Shown here: piece after piece, positions 1-7,538 of the stretch
Numbering within the stretch: position 1 is the first letter of the stretch
How the letters are laid out: each line of letters opens with the position of its first letter
Source: B3-G11 sp039714175
Lineage (GTDB): Bacteria > Actinomycetota > Acidimicrobiia > Spongiisociales > UBA5794
DNA: 18,225 bases
Direction: 5' to 3'
Assembly (NCBI GenBank): GCA_039714175.1
Contig: JBDLJV010000026.1
Location: 1-18,225 of the forward strand
Notes under the pieces: model-generated
The model's input: the letters and a program-made list of their open reading frames with translations, nothing else
Database searches by the model: none
What the model was told of the DNA's origin: nothing
Program-made: the position numbers and the translations under genes

Positions 1-1986
1 TCGCCCGGAAACGACAGGATGGTCCAACTGATGGGCGCCATCCGTGAAGGGTCCATGGCGTTCCTGCGTCGCGAGTATCTCGCGATCGCCGGATTCGTTG
101 CGATCATGGCCATCCTCATATTCGCCCTGCTCGATTGGGGCCGACCATGGGGAGCCGTTGCATACGTCTTCGGGGCAGCTCTCTCCGCAACAGCTGGCTT
201 CATCGGTATGCGAATCGCCACCGCAGCAAACGCACGCACCGCTGAGGCTGCTCGACAGGGCGGCACTGCCAAGGCGCTTCCTGTTGCGTTCCGTGGAGGC
301 GCCGTCATGGGCTTCACCGTTGCTGGCTTGGGCCTGTTGGGCTTCGCTCTCGGGATCTGGTTCTTCAACGATTTCCTCGGTGAGGCCCAATGGGTCGACA
401 TCGTGACAGCTATCGGTCTCGGTGGCTCCTCCATTGCCCTGTTCGCCCGTGTCGGTGGAGGTATCTATACGAAGGCTGCTGATGTTGGCGCAGACCTTGT
501 CGGCAAGGTGGAAGCTGGCATTCCCGAGGACGATCCCCGGAACCCGGCCACTATCGCGGACAACGTTGGCGACAACGTTGGCGATGTCGCAGGTATGGGC
601 GCCGACCTCTTCGAGTCCTACGTCGGTTCCCTCATCGCCCCGATTGCCTTCGCCGTGCTCGTGTTCGGATCGGCTGGTGCGGCCTACACGACGCATCTCG
701 TCTTCTACCCGCTCATGATCGCCTCGATCGGCATGGGCGCTTCGATCCTTGGCTCCTTCCTCGTGAAGCCGAAGGGCGATCACCTCGCCAAGGCGCTGCA
801 CATGGGTACGTGGTCCGCGGCGGGTATCACCGTTGTTGGCGTAGCGGTCCTCACCCCGATCATGTTCGCCGACGTCGAGGGCGTCGACAATCCATGGGGT
901 CTCTTCCTCGCAGTCGTCGTCGGCCTCGCCGTCGGCATGATCGTTGGAAAGATCTCCGAGTGGTACACCTCTGACCACTACAAGACCGTCAAGAACATCG
1001 CGAAACAGTCCGAGACCGGACCTGCAACGGTCGTTCTTGCAGGCATCGCCGAGGGCAAGAAGTCAGCGGCGTTCTCAGTCATCGTTGTGGCGCTCGGTAT
1101 GGGCGCTGCGTTCTGGGCCGGGGAACTGGCTATCGAGGGTGCAGGTATCTACGGCGTCGCCATTGCTGCGATCGGTGTACTGGCGACTCTCGGAATCACG
1201 GTCTCCGTCGACGCATACGGCCCGATCGCTGACAATGCCGGCGGCATCTCCGAGATGGCTGAACTCGACCCGGAGGTTCGCGAGGCAACCGATCAGCTCG
1301 ACGCACTCGGCAACACGACCGCGGCGATCGCCAAGGGCTTCGCCATCGCATCGGCAGCGGTGACAGCGCTTGCTCTCTTCTTCACATTCTCGAAGGCTGT
1401 GGGTGTCGAGAGCTTCGACATCCTCGATATCAAGGTCGCGATCGGTCTCTTCCTCGGAGGCATGTTCCCCTACTTGTTCGCCGCGTTGACGATCCAAGCG
1501 GTCGGCCGTGCAGCGTTCCAGATGATCGAAGAAGTTCGGCGCCAGTTTCGCGACATCCCCGGCCTTCGCGAAGGCAAGAAGGGGGTCGAGCCGGAGTACG
1601 CCAAGTGTGTTGACATCTCAACCAAGGCCTCTCTGCGCGAGATGATCATCCCCGGTGCCATGGCTGTTGCATTGCCGCTCATCGTCGGCTTCATCTCGGT
1701 CGAGATGCTCGGCGGTCTGCTCGCCGGCGCCTTGATCTCCGGCTTCCTGCTTGCCATCTACATGGCGAATGCGGGTGGTGCTTGGGACAATGCCAAGAAG
1801 TTCATCGAGGCTGGTGCCTTTGGTGGCAAGGGATCGGATGCGCACAAAGCAGCGGTCGTCGGCGACACGATCGGTGATCCATTCAAGGACACGTCAGGTC
1901 CCGCGATGAACATCGTGATCAAGGTCATGACGATCGTCTCGCTGATCTTCGCCTCTGCGTTCGTGAGCTTCGGAGGATTGCTCTAG
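1..1986 (+). CDS. hppA: Membrane-bound ion-translocating pyrophosphatase (5' end cut off by window)
   Basis: Integral membrane pyrophosphatase that couples PPi hydrolysis to pumping H+ and/or Na+ across the cytoplasmic membrane. The reading frame is open from base 1 and residues before the first ATG (base 19) already fit the family, so the true start lies upstream; 661 residues are visible and probably a few tens are missing. Family hallmarks are present: the PPi/Mg-binding stretch DVGADLVGKVE (from about base 481), the acidic run DNVGDNVGDVAGMGADLFES (about 559-618), and near the C-terminus NAGGAWDNAKKFIE and GDTIGDPFKDTSGP. The motif GNTTAA (from base 1309) has Ala at the site where K+-independent enzymes carry Lys, which points to a K+-dependent enzyme. 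Many hydrophobic helices run throughout. A strong terminator follows at once. The family call is very secure; the transported ion is not settled by sequence alone. Confidence 0.96.
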   Translation, partial: SPGNDRMVQLMGAIREGSMAFLRREYLAIAGFVAIMAILIFALLDWGRPWGAVAYVFGAALSATAGFIGMRIATAANARTAEAARQGGTAKALPVAFRGGAVMGFTVAGLGLLGFALGIWFFNDFLGEAQWVDIVTAIGLGGSSIALFARVGGGIYTKAADVGADLVGKVEAGIPEDDPRNPATIADNVGDNVGDVAGMGADLFESYVGSLIAPIAFAVLVFGSAGAAYTTHLVFYPLMIASIGMGASILGSFLVKPKGDHLAKALHMGTWSAAGITVVGVAVLTPIMFADVEGVDNPWGLFLAVVVGLAVGMIVGKISEWYTSDHYKTVKNIAKQSETGPATVVLAGIAEGKKSAAFSVIVVALGMGAAFWAGELAIEGAGIYGVAIAAIGVLATLGITVSVDAYGPIADNAGGISEMAELDPEVREATDQLDALGNTTAAIAKGFAIASAAVTALALFFTFSKAVGVESFDILDIKVAIGLFLGGMFPYLFAALTIQAVGRAAFQMIEEVRRQFRDIPGLREGKKGVEPEYAKCVDISTKASLREMIIPGAMAVALPLIVGFISVEMLGGLLAGALISGFLLAIYMANAGGAWDNAKKFIEAGAFGGKGSDAHKAAVVGDTIGDPFKDTSGPAMNIVIKVMTIVSLIFASAFVSFGGLL

Positions 1987-1990
1987 CGAG

Positions 1991-2016
1991 AAGAGTCAAG
2001 AGTCAAGAGTCAAGAG
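1991..2016. repeat. Heptanucleotide tandem repeat (AAGAGTC) after hppA
   Basis: Three exact copies of AAGAGTC and a partial fourth (AAGAG) begin 4 bases after the hppA stop codon and run into the left arm of the terminator hairpin. Two other intergenic sites in this window (4925-4958 and 10218-10238) also hold 7-bp tandem arrays of different sequence. No function is evident from sequence. Confidence 0.9.
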
Positions 2017-2053
2017 CGGCCCGGGTTTTCCCGGGCCGCTTCTTTCGTCTTTT
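2015..2053 (+). terminator. Rho-independent terminator of hppA
   Basis: A perfect 11-bp GC-rich stem (AGCGGCCCGGG at 2015-2025 pairing with 2030-2040) closes a TTTT loop and is followed by a T-rich tract (TCTTTCGTCTTTT). This is a textbook intrinsic terminator and separates hppA from trkA. Confidence 0.92.
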
Positions 2054-2098
2054 GCCTTTGCTCTCAGTTCTGGACGAGGCTGCGCCGACGAACGTGTC

Positions 2099-2104
2099 TA
2101 GGCT
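2099..2104 (+). promoter_or_regulatory. Putative -10 element (TAGGCT) of a leaderless trkA transcript
   Basis: TAGGCT fits the TANNNT -10 pattern of actinobacterial promoters and ends 8 bases before the trkA ATG, so transcription would begin at or within about 2 bases of the start codon. No good Shine-Dalgarno sequence lies in between, as expected for a leaderless mRNA. The same hexamer sits 6 bases before the minus-strand gene at 4971-5186. No clear -35 is visible. Confidence 0.45.
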
Positions 2105-2112
2105 GATTGGTC

Positions 2113-3441
2113 ATGCGTATTGTCATCGTTGGTGCTGGCGCCGTCGGCACGTTTCTCGCCACGAAACTCTCACTTGAGGGCCAGGACGTGGTCGTCATCG
2201 AATCTGACCCTCAGCGTGCGGCTGAGGCTCAGTCCGAGATCGACTGCCTTGTCATCAATGGCAACGGCGCTTCCGCTGAAACACTCGCGAGTGCTGGACT
2301 CGGTGATGCGGATCTGTTGATCGCTGTCAGCTCTTCAGACGCGGTGAATGTTCTCGCCTGTGCTGCGGGCACGAAGCTCAGTATTCCGCGCAAGGTTGCC
2401 CGTGTGGAAGATCCACAGCTGAAGGCCGAGGTAGAAGCACTCGGTGTCGACCTTGTGATCGATCCGGGCGTTGCTGCTGCCCGCGAACTGCTTCAGCTCG
2501 CTGCGAGCGGAGACATCTCCGAGAAGATTCCGTTTGCGGATGATCAACTCGTTCTCCTCGGTGCGTTCATCGATCCTGGAGCGGCCTTTGTCGGCCGGTC
2601 GCTTGCCGATCTTCGCGAAAGCGTCGTTGGTTGGGACTGGCTGGTGGTCGCGGTAATCCGACACGGAAAGACAATCATCGCCCGTGGTGCGACGCAGCTC
2701 GAGCCACGCGATCACGTGCTCATGATGGCCCGGAGTGACGCGTCCGAGAAGGCATACAGCTGGCTTGGCATTTCGAGCAGGGCGGCTCAGAAGGCGATCG
2801 TGCTCGGTGGAACCCGGCTCGCGAAATTGACTGCGAGCATGCTTGCCGATCGGGGAATTCACACGACGCTCATCGACTCGGATATGTCACGGTGCCGACT
2901 GATCGCCGAGGAGATCGACAATGTTGTCACCGTCTGCGCTGAGACGAAGGACCCGAAGATCCTCCTTTCGGAAGGCGTGGAGGTCACAGACGTGGTCATG
3001 GCTCTCTCCGGATGGGATAGCGAGAACATCGTGGGTGCGCTCGTGGCGAAGTCGCTCGGTGCCCACGAGGTCATCGCACGACTCACGAATACTGATCTCG
3101 TTGGAATACTGCCCGGAGTAGGGATCGATGCCACTGTGAGTTCCCGTCTCTCGGCAGCAAACGAGATACTCCGGTTCGTTCGTCGCGGAGTGATCCACTC
3201 GGTGGCCACGTTCACCGACTCGGATGCTGAGGCAATCGAGCTTGAGGTTGGACCCAAGAGCAGGGCAATCGGTAAGACACTGACAGACTTGAAGCTGCCC
3301 CACTCACTCATCATTGGGGGCGTACAACGCGGGGACGACGCGTTCGTGCCGCGGGGGAACACGAAGATCGAGGTGGGCGATCACTTGATCGTCATCGCGC
3401 TCCCCGAGGCTATTCCAACGGCTGAGAAGCTGTCCGGCTGA
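2113..3441 (+). CDS. trkA: Trk potassium uptake regulatory subunit TrkA
   Basis: Cytoplasmic NAD(H)/nucleotide-binding gating subunit of the Trk K+ transporter. The 442-residue protein has the duplicated layout of full-length TrkA: an N-terminal RCK/Rossmann domain opening MRIVIVGAGAVG with GxGxxG at 7-12 and an acidic residue ending beta-2 (VVVIESD), a TrkA-C domain around 135-215, a second RCK domain from about 225 (KAIVLGGTRLAK), and a second TrkA-C domain to the end. In the second Rossmann loop the last Gly is Ala, so nucleotide binding there may be weaker. I chose ATG 2113 over the in-frame TTG two codons earlier because it starts the conserved strand directly and fits the leaderless -10 at 2099. 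trkH follows 4 bases after the stop, so the two are co-transcribed. Identification is secure. Confidence 0.95.
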   Translation: MRIVIVGAGAVGTFLATKLSLEGQDVVVIESDPQRAAEAQSEIDCLVINGNGASAETLASAGLGDADLLIAVSSSDAVNVLACAAGTKLSIPRKVARVEDPQLKAEVEALGVDLVIDPGVAAARELLQLAASGDISEKIPFADDQLVLLGAFIDPGAAFVGRSLADLRESVVGWDWLVVAVIRHGKTIIARGATQLEPRDHVLMMARSDASEKAYSWLGISSRAAQKAIVLGGTRLAKLTASMLADRGIHTTLIDSDMSRCRLIAEEIDNVVTVCAETKDPKILLSEGVEVTDVVMALSGWDSENIVGALVAKSLGAHEVIARLTNTDLVGILPGVGIDATVSSRLSAANEILRFVRRGVIHSVATFTDSDAEAIELEVGPKSRAIGKTLTDLKLPHSLIIGGVQRGDDAFVPRGNTKIEVGDHLIVIALPEAIPTAEKLSG

Positions 3442-3445
3442 ATCC

Positions 3446-4900
3446 ATGTCCTGGCGCCATCTCCTCCATGTCGTCGGTGCCGTCCTTGGAGCTGTTGGCT
3501 TGGCGATGACGTTGCCAGCGGTTGTCTCGCTGATGTATCGAGAGTGGTCCGACATCCCTGGTCTCCTTGCTGCCGCGCTTCTCACGACGCTTGTGGGCGC
3601 GGTCCTTTGGAGAACCTTCGACCGGCCTGGTGAGTTGACGACACGCGAAGGTTTCGCTGCGGTAGGTCTTGCATGGACGTCCCTTGCGTTGGTTGGTGCG
3701 ATGCCCTACCTGTTCGTCGGCGGGACCGACAGCATCACCGATGCTGTCTTCGAGGCCGCCGCAGGGTTCACAACCACGGGTGCGTCGATCTTTCCCGATC
3801 CTGGGGTGCTCTCGCACGGGATCCTCTTCTGGAGGTCGTTCACCCAGTGGATCGGCGGTATGGGGATCATCGTTCTGTCGATAGCGATCCTCCCGCTTCT
3901 GGGGATGGGAGCCGTCCAGTTGGCGAGGGCCGAGTCACCCGGACCGATGCCCGACAGGCTCACTCCGAGGTTCAAGGAGACCGCGAAGCGACTCTGGTTC
4001 GTGTACGTAATTCTCACAGTCATCGAGACGATGTTCCTATGGGCTGGGGAGATGACGTTGTTTGAGGCGGTGAACCATGCGTTTACCACGATGTCCACCG
4101 GCGGCTTCAGCACAAACGCAGGATCCCTCGGCGCCTATACCGCGTACTCGCAGTGGGTGGTGATCCTGTTCATGGCGTTGGCGGGAATGTCGTTTGCCCT
4201 CCACTACAAGGTTGCCCGGCGTGACTGGAGGATCTACTTCAAATCAGTTGAGTTGCGCGTATACATCTCGATTGTCCTGGTCGCTGCCGCTCTCATGATG
4301 ATCGGAACATGGGGTGGCCCGATTTCGGCGACGGTGCGCAATGCACTGTTCACATCGGTCACAATCATCACGACAACGGGGTACGGAACGGCAGATTTTG
4401 CTGCATGGATTCCGGCGTTGGGCATCATGATCATGGGGCTGATGTTCGTTGGCGGAATGGCAGGGTCAACTTCCGGCGCGATAAAGACCGACCGTCTCCA
4501 CATCTTGTACGCGGCCTCACGCACGGACGTTCGACGTCTCATCCATCCTCGCGGCGTCTTCGTCACGAGGGTTGGCAAGACAGCAGTACCCGAGCTCGTT
4601 GTTGAAACCGTGCAGACGTTCTTCCTGCTGTACATGTTCGTGTTCATGACAGGAACCTTCCTGCTGGCGATCATCGGTTCGCTGTCGGGATCAGGCCTTG
4701 ACGTGGTGACCACGGTGTCCGCTGTGGCGTCATCGTTGGGCAACGTCGGTCCCGGACTGGGCGACGTCATCGGTCCGACGGGCAACTATTCGACGATCCC
4801 CGACGCGGGCAAGTGGCTCCTTGCCGGCATCATGGTCGTCGGCCGCCTGGAGATCCTCCCGATCCTGATCCTCTTCAACAGAGAGGTTTGGCGTAAATAG
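3446..4900 (+). CDS. trkH: Trk potassium uptake channel subunit TrkH
   Basis: Membrane subunit of the Trk system, forming the K+ pathway across the cytoplasmic membrane with TrkA gating it from inside. At 484 residues it has normal family length. The four pore-loop filter segments are recognisable: TTTGAS near 109-114, TTMSTGGFS near 214-222, TTTGYGT near 309-315 and SLGNVGPG near 430-437, each flanked by hydrophobic helices. GGMAGSTSGAIKTDR (337-350), typical of the region before the fourth repeat, is intact. It starts 4 bases after trkA, indicating one transcript. The last five codons and the stop form the left arm of a perfect 19-bp inverted repeat. Identification is secure. Confidence 0.95.
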   Translation: MSWRHLLHVVGAVLGAVGLAMTLPAVVSLMYREWSDIPGLLAAALLTTLVGAVLWRTFDRPGELTTREGFAAVGLAWTSLALVGAMPYLFVGGTDSITDAVFEAAAGFTTTGASIFPDPGVLSHGILFWRSFTQWIGGMGIIVLSIAILPLLGMGAVQLARAESPGPMPDRLTPRFKETAKRLWFVYVILTVIETMFLWAGEMTLFEAVNHAFTTMSTGGFSTNAGSLGAYTAYSQWVVILFMALAGMSFALHYKVARRDWRIYFKSVELRVYISIVLVAAALMMIGTWGGPISATVRNALFTSVTIITTTGYGTADFAAWIPALGIMIMGLMFVGGMAGSTSGAIKTDRLHILYAASRTDVRRLIHPRGVFVTRVGKTAVPELVVETVQTFFLLYMFVFMTGTFLLAIIGSLSGSGLDVVTTVSAVASSLGNVGPGLGDVIGPTGNYSTIPDAGKWLLAGIMVVGRLEILPILILFNREVWRK

Positions 4901-4924
4901 CCGGGGGCTATTTACGCCAAACCT
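4884..4924. terminator. Perfect 19-bp inverted repeat overlapping the end of trkH; likely bidirectional terminator
   Basis: AGGTTTGGCGTAAATAGCC at 4884-4902 is exactly complementary to 4906-4924 across a GGG loop. The left arm contains the last codons and TAG of trkH. The repeat lies between the convergent trkH and the minus-strand gene ending at 4971, so it could end transcription from both sides. There is no real T-tract on either strand, which is not unusual in actinobacteria. Confidence 0.75.
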
Positions 4925-4958
4925 GTAGTACGTATTACGTAGTACGTATCACGTACTG
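4925..4958. repeat. Degenerate heptanucleotide tandem array (GTANNAC)
   Basis: Starting right after the inverted repeat, 7-bp units read GTAGTAC, GTATTAC, GTAGTAC, GTATCAC, then a diverged GTACTGC. Most units fit GTANTAC, itself a palindrome, and the outer parts (AGTACGT and ACGTACT) can pair into a hairpin. It lies in the gap between convergent genes and codes for nothing visible. Confidence 0.8.
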
Positions 4959-4970
4959 CCGGAGGGGCGT

Positions 4971-5186
4971 TCAATCTTCTGAACGCATGTCGGGGTCGTT
5001 TGCCTTCATCTGGGCTTCGTGTTCCTGGCGGGTCATGATGTCGCGGTACGAGCGCTTGCGCGTGCGGCTGATGACCACGTAAAGACCGACAATTCCGACG
5101 GCAAGGAGTGCGCTCCAGATGGTCCAGCCGTTGACGGCGTCCACGAATGTCGAAGCTTCCTGAGCCAGCAGAGATGTCGCAAACAT
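4971..5186 (-). CDS. Small single-pass membrane protein, function unknown
   Basis: A 71-residue protein with one clear hydrophobic segment at about 21-40 (WTIWSALLAVGIVGLYVVIS) followed at once by a basic stop-transfer cluster RTRKR. By the positive-inside rule the short N-terminus lies outside and the charged C-terminal tail (about 30 residues, ending MRSED) in the cytoplasm. I do not recognise a family. It is believed real because it fills an otherwise empty gap, has sensible membrane-protein composition and has a TAGGCT -10-like element placed for a leaderless transcript. It is divergent from the phosphatase gene at 5223 and convergent with trkH. It could be a small accessory or membrane-stress protein, but nothing in the sequence says which. 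Confidence 0.7.
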   Translation of the reverse strand: MFATSLLAQEASTFVDAVNGWTIWSALLAVGIVGLYVVISRTRKRSYRDIMTRQEHEAQMKANDPDMRSED

Positions 5187-5192
5187 GGCTCT

Positions 5193-5222
5193 AGCCTACG
5201 CAGGTCCCCCTCGGAGAGTCCA
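5193..5222 (-). promoter_or_regulatory. Putative leaderless promoter of the small membrane protein gene
   Basis: On the minus strand TAGGCT (5193-5198) lies 6 bases before the ATG at 5186, and TGGACT (5217-5222) lies 18 bases further upstream as a possible -35. No Shine-Dalgarno sequence precedes the ATG. The -35 overlaps the ribosome binding site of the divergent phosphatase gene, so the two units share very tight control space. Confidence 0.45.
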
Positions 5223-6452
5223 TTGGCCAAGACCATCATCCTCATACGGCATGCCGAGACCAATGCGAATCGCGCTGGTCGGTGGCAGGGCTGGGCCGAC
5301 GGAGGCCTCTCGGCGCAAGGTGAACAGCAACTCCTTGCCCTCGCCGCACGACAGAACGGCGTTCCGCCCGACTATCTCATCGCGTCGGATCTTTCTCGTA
5401 CGCTGCGAACAGCCTCGGTTGTCGGTGACCCGACCCCAAATTCCGCGTGGCGGGAATTCAATGTGGGGGAGTGGGAGGGGTTGACCACTGAAGAGATAGC
5501 GGAGCGGTTCCCGGGCCAGATGGAGCTGTTCTTTGGTGGAGAAGATGTCGCCCCCGGCGGTGGGGAGCAGATGTCTGCCTTTGCCGGGCGCATCGTCGGC
5601 GCCTTTGAGGAGCTCGTTGGCATGATGGACGACGGGGAGACGGCGGTCGTGGTCACACACGGCGGTGCGATCTGGTCAGTCATGGGACACATTCTCGGTC
5701 TTCGAGACGGACCGCTGAAGCTCATCCCGTCGCACAACACTGCGTCAACGACGATCCGAGTAGAAGATGATGAGTCGCTGCAGTTGGCAGTGTTCAATGA
5801 TGCCTCTCATCTCGGGTCGGTTCCAACGCAGTTCGGACCCGACGGCACAACCGTCTCGCTGTACCGGCACGGTCAGACCGAGGGCAACGTCGAGGGGAGA
5901 TGGCAGGGTCGGACCGACAGCTCGCTCACGGCCCTCGGTCGCAAGCAGGTTGAAGCCGCGGCACGATTCGCTCCGCAATTCGGTGCGCTGTACACGTCGC
6001 CGCTCGGTCGCACGGTTGAGACGGCATCGATTCTCGGCAGAGCGCTTGACGCCCCCACAGTGGATGACCCCGGCTTGATCGAGATGGCGTTCGGGAGCTG
6101 GGAGAACATGACAACGACCGAAGCAGTCGCTCATGACCCGGAGCTGTTCGACCTCATCTATTCGCAGGGTGAGGACGCGCCCAGGGGCCGCGACGGCGAG
6201 TCATTCGGTCAGGCAGGTGACCGCGTACACGAGGCGATTCGCGCGTTTGCCACGGATTCCGGACATGACCACATCGGGGCTGTCTCGCACGGTGCAGCGA
6301 TACGTGCGTATGTCACGAGTGTCCTCGGTCTCGATTTCACCGAGCGAAACAGGCTCCCGATCCCGCGGAACTCGTCGATGTCCCAGGTGCGTCAGGCAGC
6401 GGCAGGTCCCGTGCTCGCCGCCTACAACGTTGCGCCACACCTGGACGACTGA
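5223..6452 (+). CDS. Tandem two-domain histidine phosphatase (phosphoglycerate mutase-like)
   Basis: A 409-residue protein made of two complete histidine-phosphatase (PGAM-like) domains. Domain 1 (about 1-200) has the phospho-acceptor motif RHAET with His10, a second-site Glu78 (REFNVGEWEG) and the second catalytic His146 (VVTHGG). Domain 2 (about 210-405) repeats the set: RHGQT with His216, Glu287 (IEMAFGSWE) and His356 (VSHGA). Both domains also share a GRWQG loop after the first motif. Both therefore look catalytically competent; likely substrates are small phosphate esters, but sequence does not say which. The start is taken as TTG 5223 because GGAGAG sits just upstream (5213-5218) and the first conserved strand begins immediately; longer in-frame starts would overlap the whole minus-strand gene. 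The GT4 gene follows 1 base after the stop, suggesting translational coupling. Family is secure, substrate unknown. Confidence 0.9.
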   Translation: MAKTIILIRHAETNANRAGRWQGWADGGLSAQGEQQLLALAARQNGVPPDYLIASDLSRTLRTASVVGDPTPNSAWREFNVGEWEGLTTEEIAERFPGQMELFFGGEDVAPGGGEQMSAFAGRIVGAFEELVGMMDDGETAVVVTHGGAIWSVMGHILGLRDGPLKLIPSHNTASTTIRVEDDESLQLAVFNDASHLGSVPTQFGPDGTTVSLYRHGQTEGNVEGRWQGRTDSSLTALGRKQVEAAARFAPQFGALYTSPLGRTVETASILGRALDAPTVDDPGLIEMAFGSWENMTTTEAVAHDPELFDLIYSQGEDAPRGRDGESFGQAGDRVHEAIRAFATDSGHDHIGAVSHGAAIRAYVTSVLGLDFTERNRLPIPRNSSMSQVRQAAAGPVLAAYNVAPHLDD

Positions 6453-6453
6453 T

Positions 6454-7518
6454 ATGCGTCTCCTGGTTGTCACGAACGACTTTCCGCCGAAACCGGGTGG
6501 CATCCAGATGTATCTGCAGAACCTCGTGGATGCATATCCGGATCCAATCCACGTGGTCGCGCCGGCCGACCCCAACGCTGGTCCGAACGAGCCAGGCGTC
6601 ACCCGTGGCTCTCGTCCATACATGCTTCCGACGTCGTCCACGCTCAAGACCGTCCTGGACGCCGCGGCCGAGTTTGAGCCGGATGCCGTCCTCTTCGGAG
6701 CTCCACACCCGCTTCCGTTCCTGGGGAACAGGATCCGCGAGAGTCTCGGTGTACCGATCGGCGTCCTCAGCCACGGTGCCGAGATCACGATTCCGGGTGC
6801 GGTCCCCGGTCTCCGTCAGATGCTCGGGCGGAACCTGGCGTCAGCAGATGTCCGCTTCGCGGTGAGTCGCTTCACGTCCCGGAGGGTTCAACGCATCTCA
6901 GGAAGACCGGTTGAGTATCTCGGTGCGGGTGTGGAGGTCGACACGTTCGTACCTCCGGCCTCGCCACCGGACAATGCGCGCCCGGTCATCGGATGTGTGA
7001 GCCGGTTCGTCCCGCGCAAGGGGCAGCAGCGGCTGCTGGAAGCAGCAGCTCGCCTCGGCGACGTGGAAGTCCTCCTCGTGGGCAAGGGCAGGAACGAGGC
7101 GATGCTGAGGAGAAAGGCCGAGTCGCTCGGCGTGGCGACCCGATTCGAGATCGATGTCCCGTGGTCGGATCTTCCCGGTCTCTACCAGCAGATGGATGTG
7201 TTCTGCATGCCATGCAAGTCGCGGTGGGGCGGACTCGAGGTCGAAGGCCTCGGTCTCGTGTTTCTCGAGGCGGCTGCAACGGGTGTTCCCGTCCTCGCAG
7301 GTGACTCGGGAGGCTCGCCTGAGACCGTTCTTCCCGGCGAAACGGGGTTCGTGGTATCGAACGTTGACGCGATCGAGAAAGGGATTCGGATCCTTCTCTC
7401 TGATAGCGATGCAGCTCGTGAGATGGGGTCTCAGGGACGCCGGTTCGTCGAGGACGAATTCACCTGGGAACGCGTCATCGAACGACTGTATGGCGGTTTC
7501 GCTCCACACATCGGTTAG
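6454..7518 (+). CDS. pimB: GT4 glycosyltransferase, PimB-like phosphatidylinositol mannoside mannosyltransferase
   Basis: A 354-residue GT-B fold enzyme of family GT4. It opens MRLLVVTNDFPPKPGGIQ, the typical PimB-type N-terminus with the Gly-rich acceptor-side loop. The C-terminal donor domain has SRFVPRKGQ (about 187-195), whose basic residues contact the nucleotide phosphates, and the retaining GT motif EX7E as Glu264 to Glu272 (EGLGLVFLE), followed by AATGVPVLAGDSGGSPE. In mycobacteria and corynebacteria PimB adds the second mannose from GDP-mannose to phosphatidylinositol monomannoside at the inner membrane face. The ATG at 6454 begins the conserved strand and nearly overlaps the previous stop (TGATATG); the longer upstream reading frame just runs through the phosphatase gene. 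GT4 is secure; the exact acceptor is inferred from similarity. Confidence 0.82.
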   Translation: MRLLVVTNDFPPKPGGIQMYLQNLVDAYPDPIHVVAPADPNAGPNEPGVTRGSRPYMLPTSSTLKTVLDAAAEFEPDAVLFGAPHPLPFLGNRIRESLGVPIGVLSHGAEITIPGAVPGLRQMLGRNLASADVRFAVSRFTSRRVQRISGRPVEYLGAGVEVDTFVPPASPPDNARPVIGCVSRFVPRKGQQRLLEAAARLGDVEVLLVGKGRNEAMLRRKAESLGVATRFEIDVPWSDLPGLYQQMDVFCMPCKSRWGGLEVEGLGLVFLEAAATGVPVLAGDSGGSPETVLPGETGFVVSNVDAIEKGIRILLSDSDAAREMGSQGRRFVEDEFTWERVIERLYGGFAPHIG

Positions 7519-7538
7519 GTTCTACGCCGTTGCAACCC

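Noticed and set aside
1991..2016. Possible CRISPR array or origin iterons at the heptamer repeats
   Set aside because: Units are contiguous 7-mers with no spacers, no cas genes and no replication initiator gene nearby.
5019..5222. In-frame upstream extension of the phosphatase gene
   Set aside because: It overlaps the minus-strand membrane protein gene completely and adds no family sequence; TTG 5223 has a good ribosome binding site.
6133..6453. In-frame upstream extension of the PimB-like gene
   Set aside because: It overlaps the second phosphatase domain; the GT4 fold begins exactly at ATG 6454.
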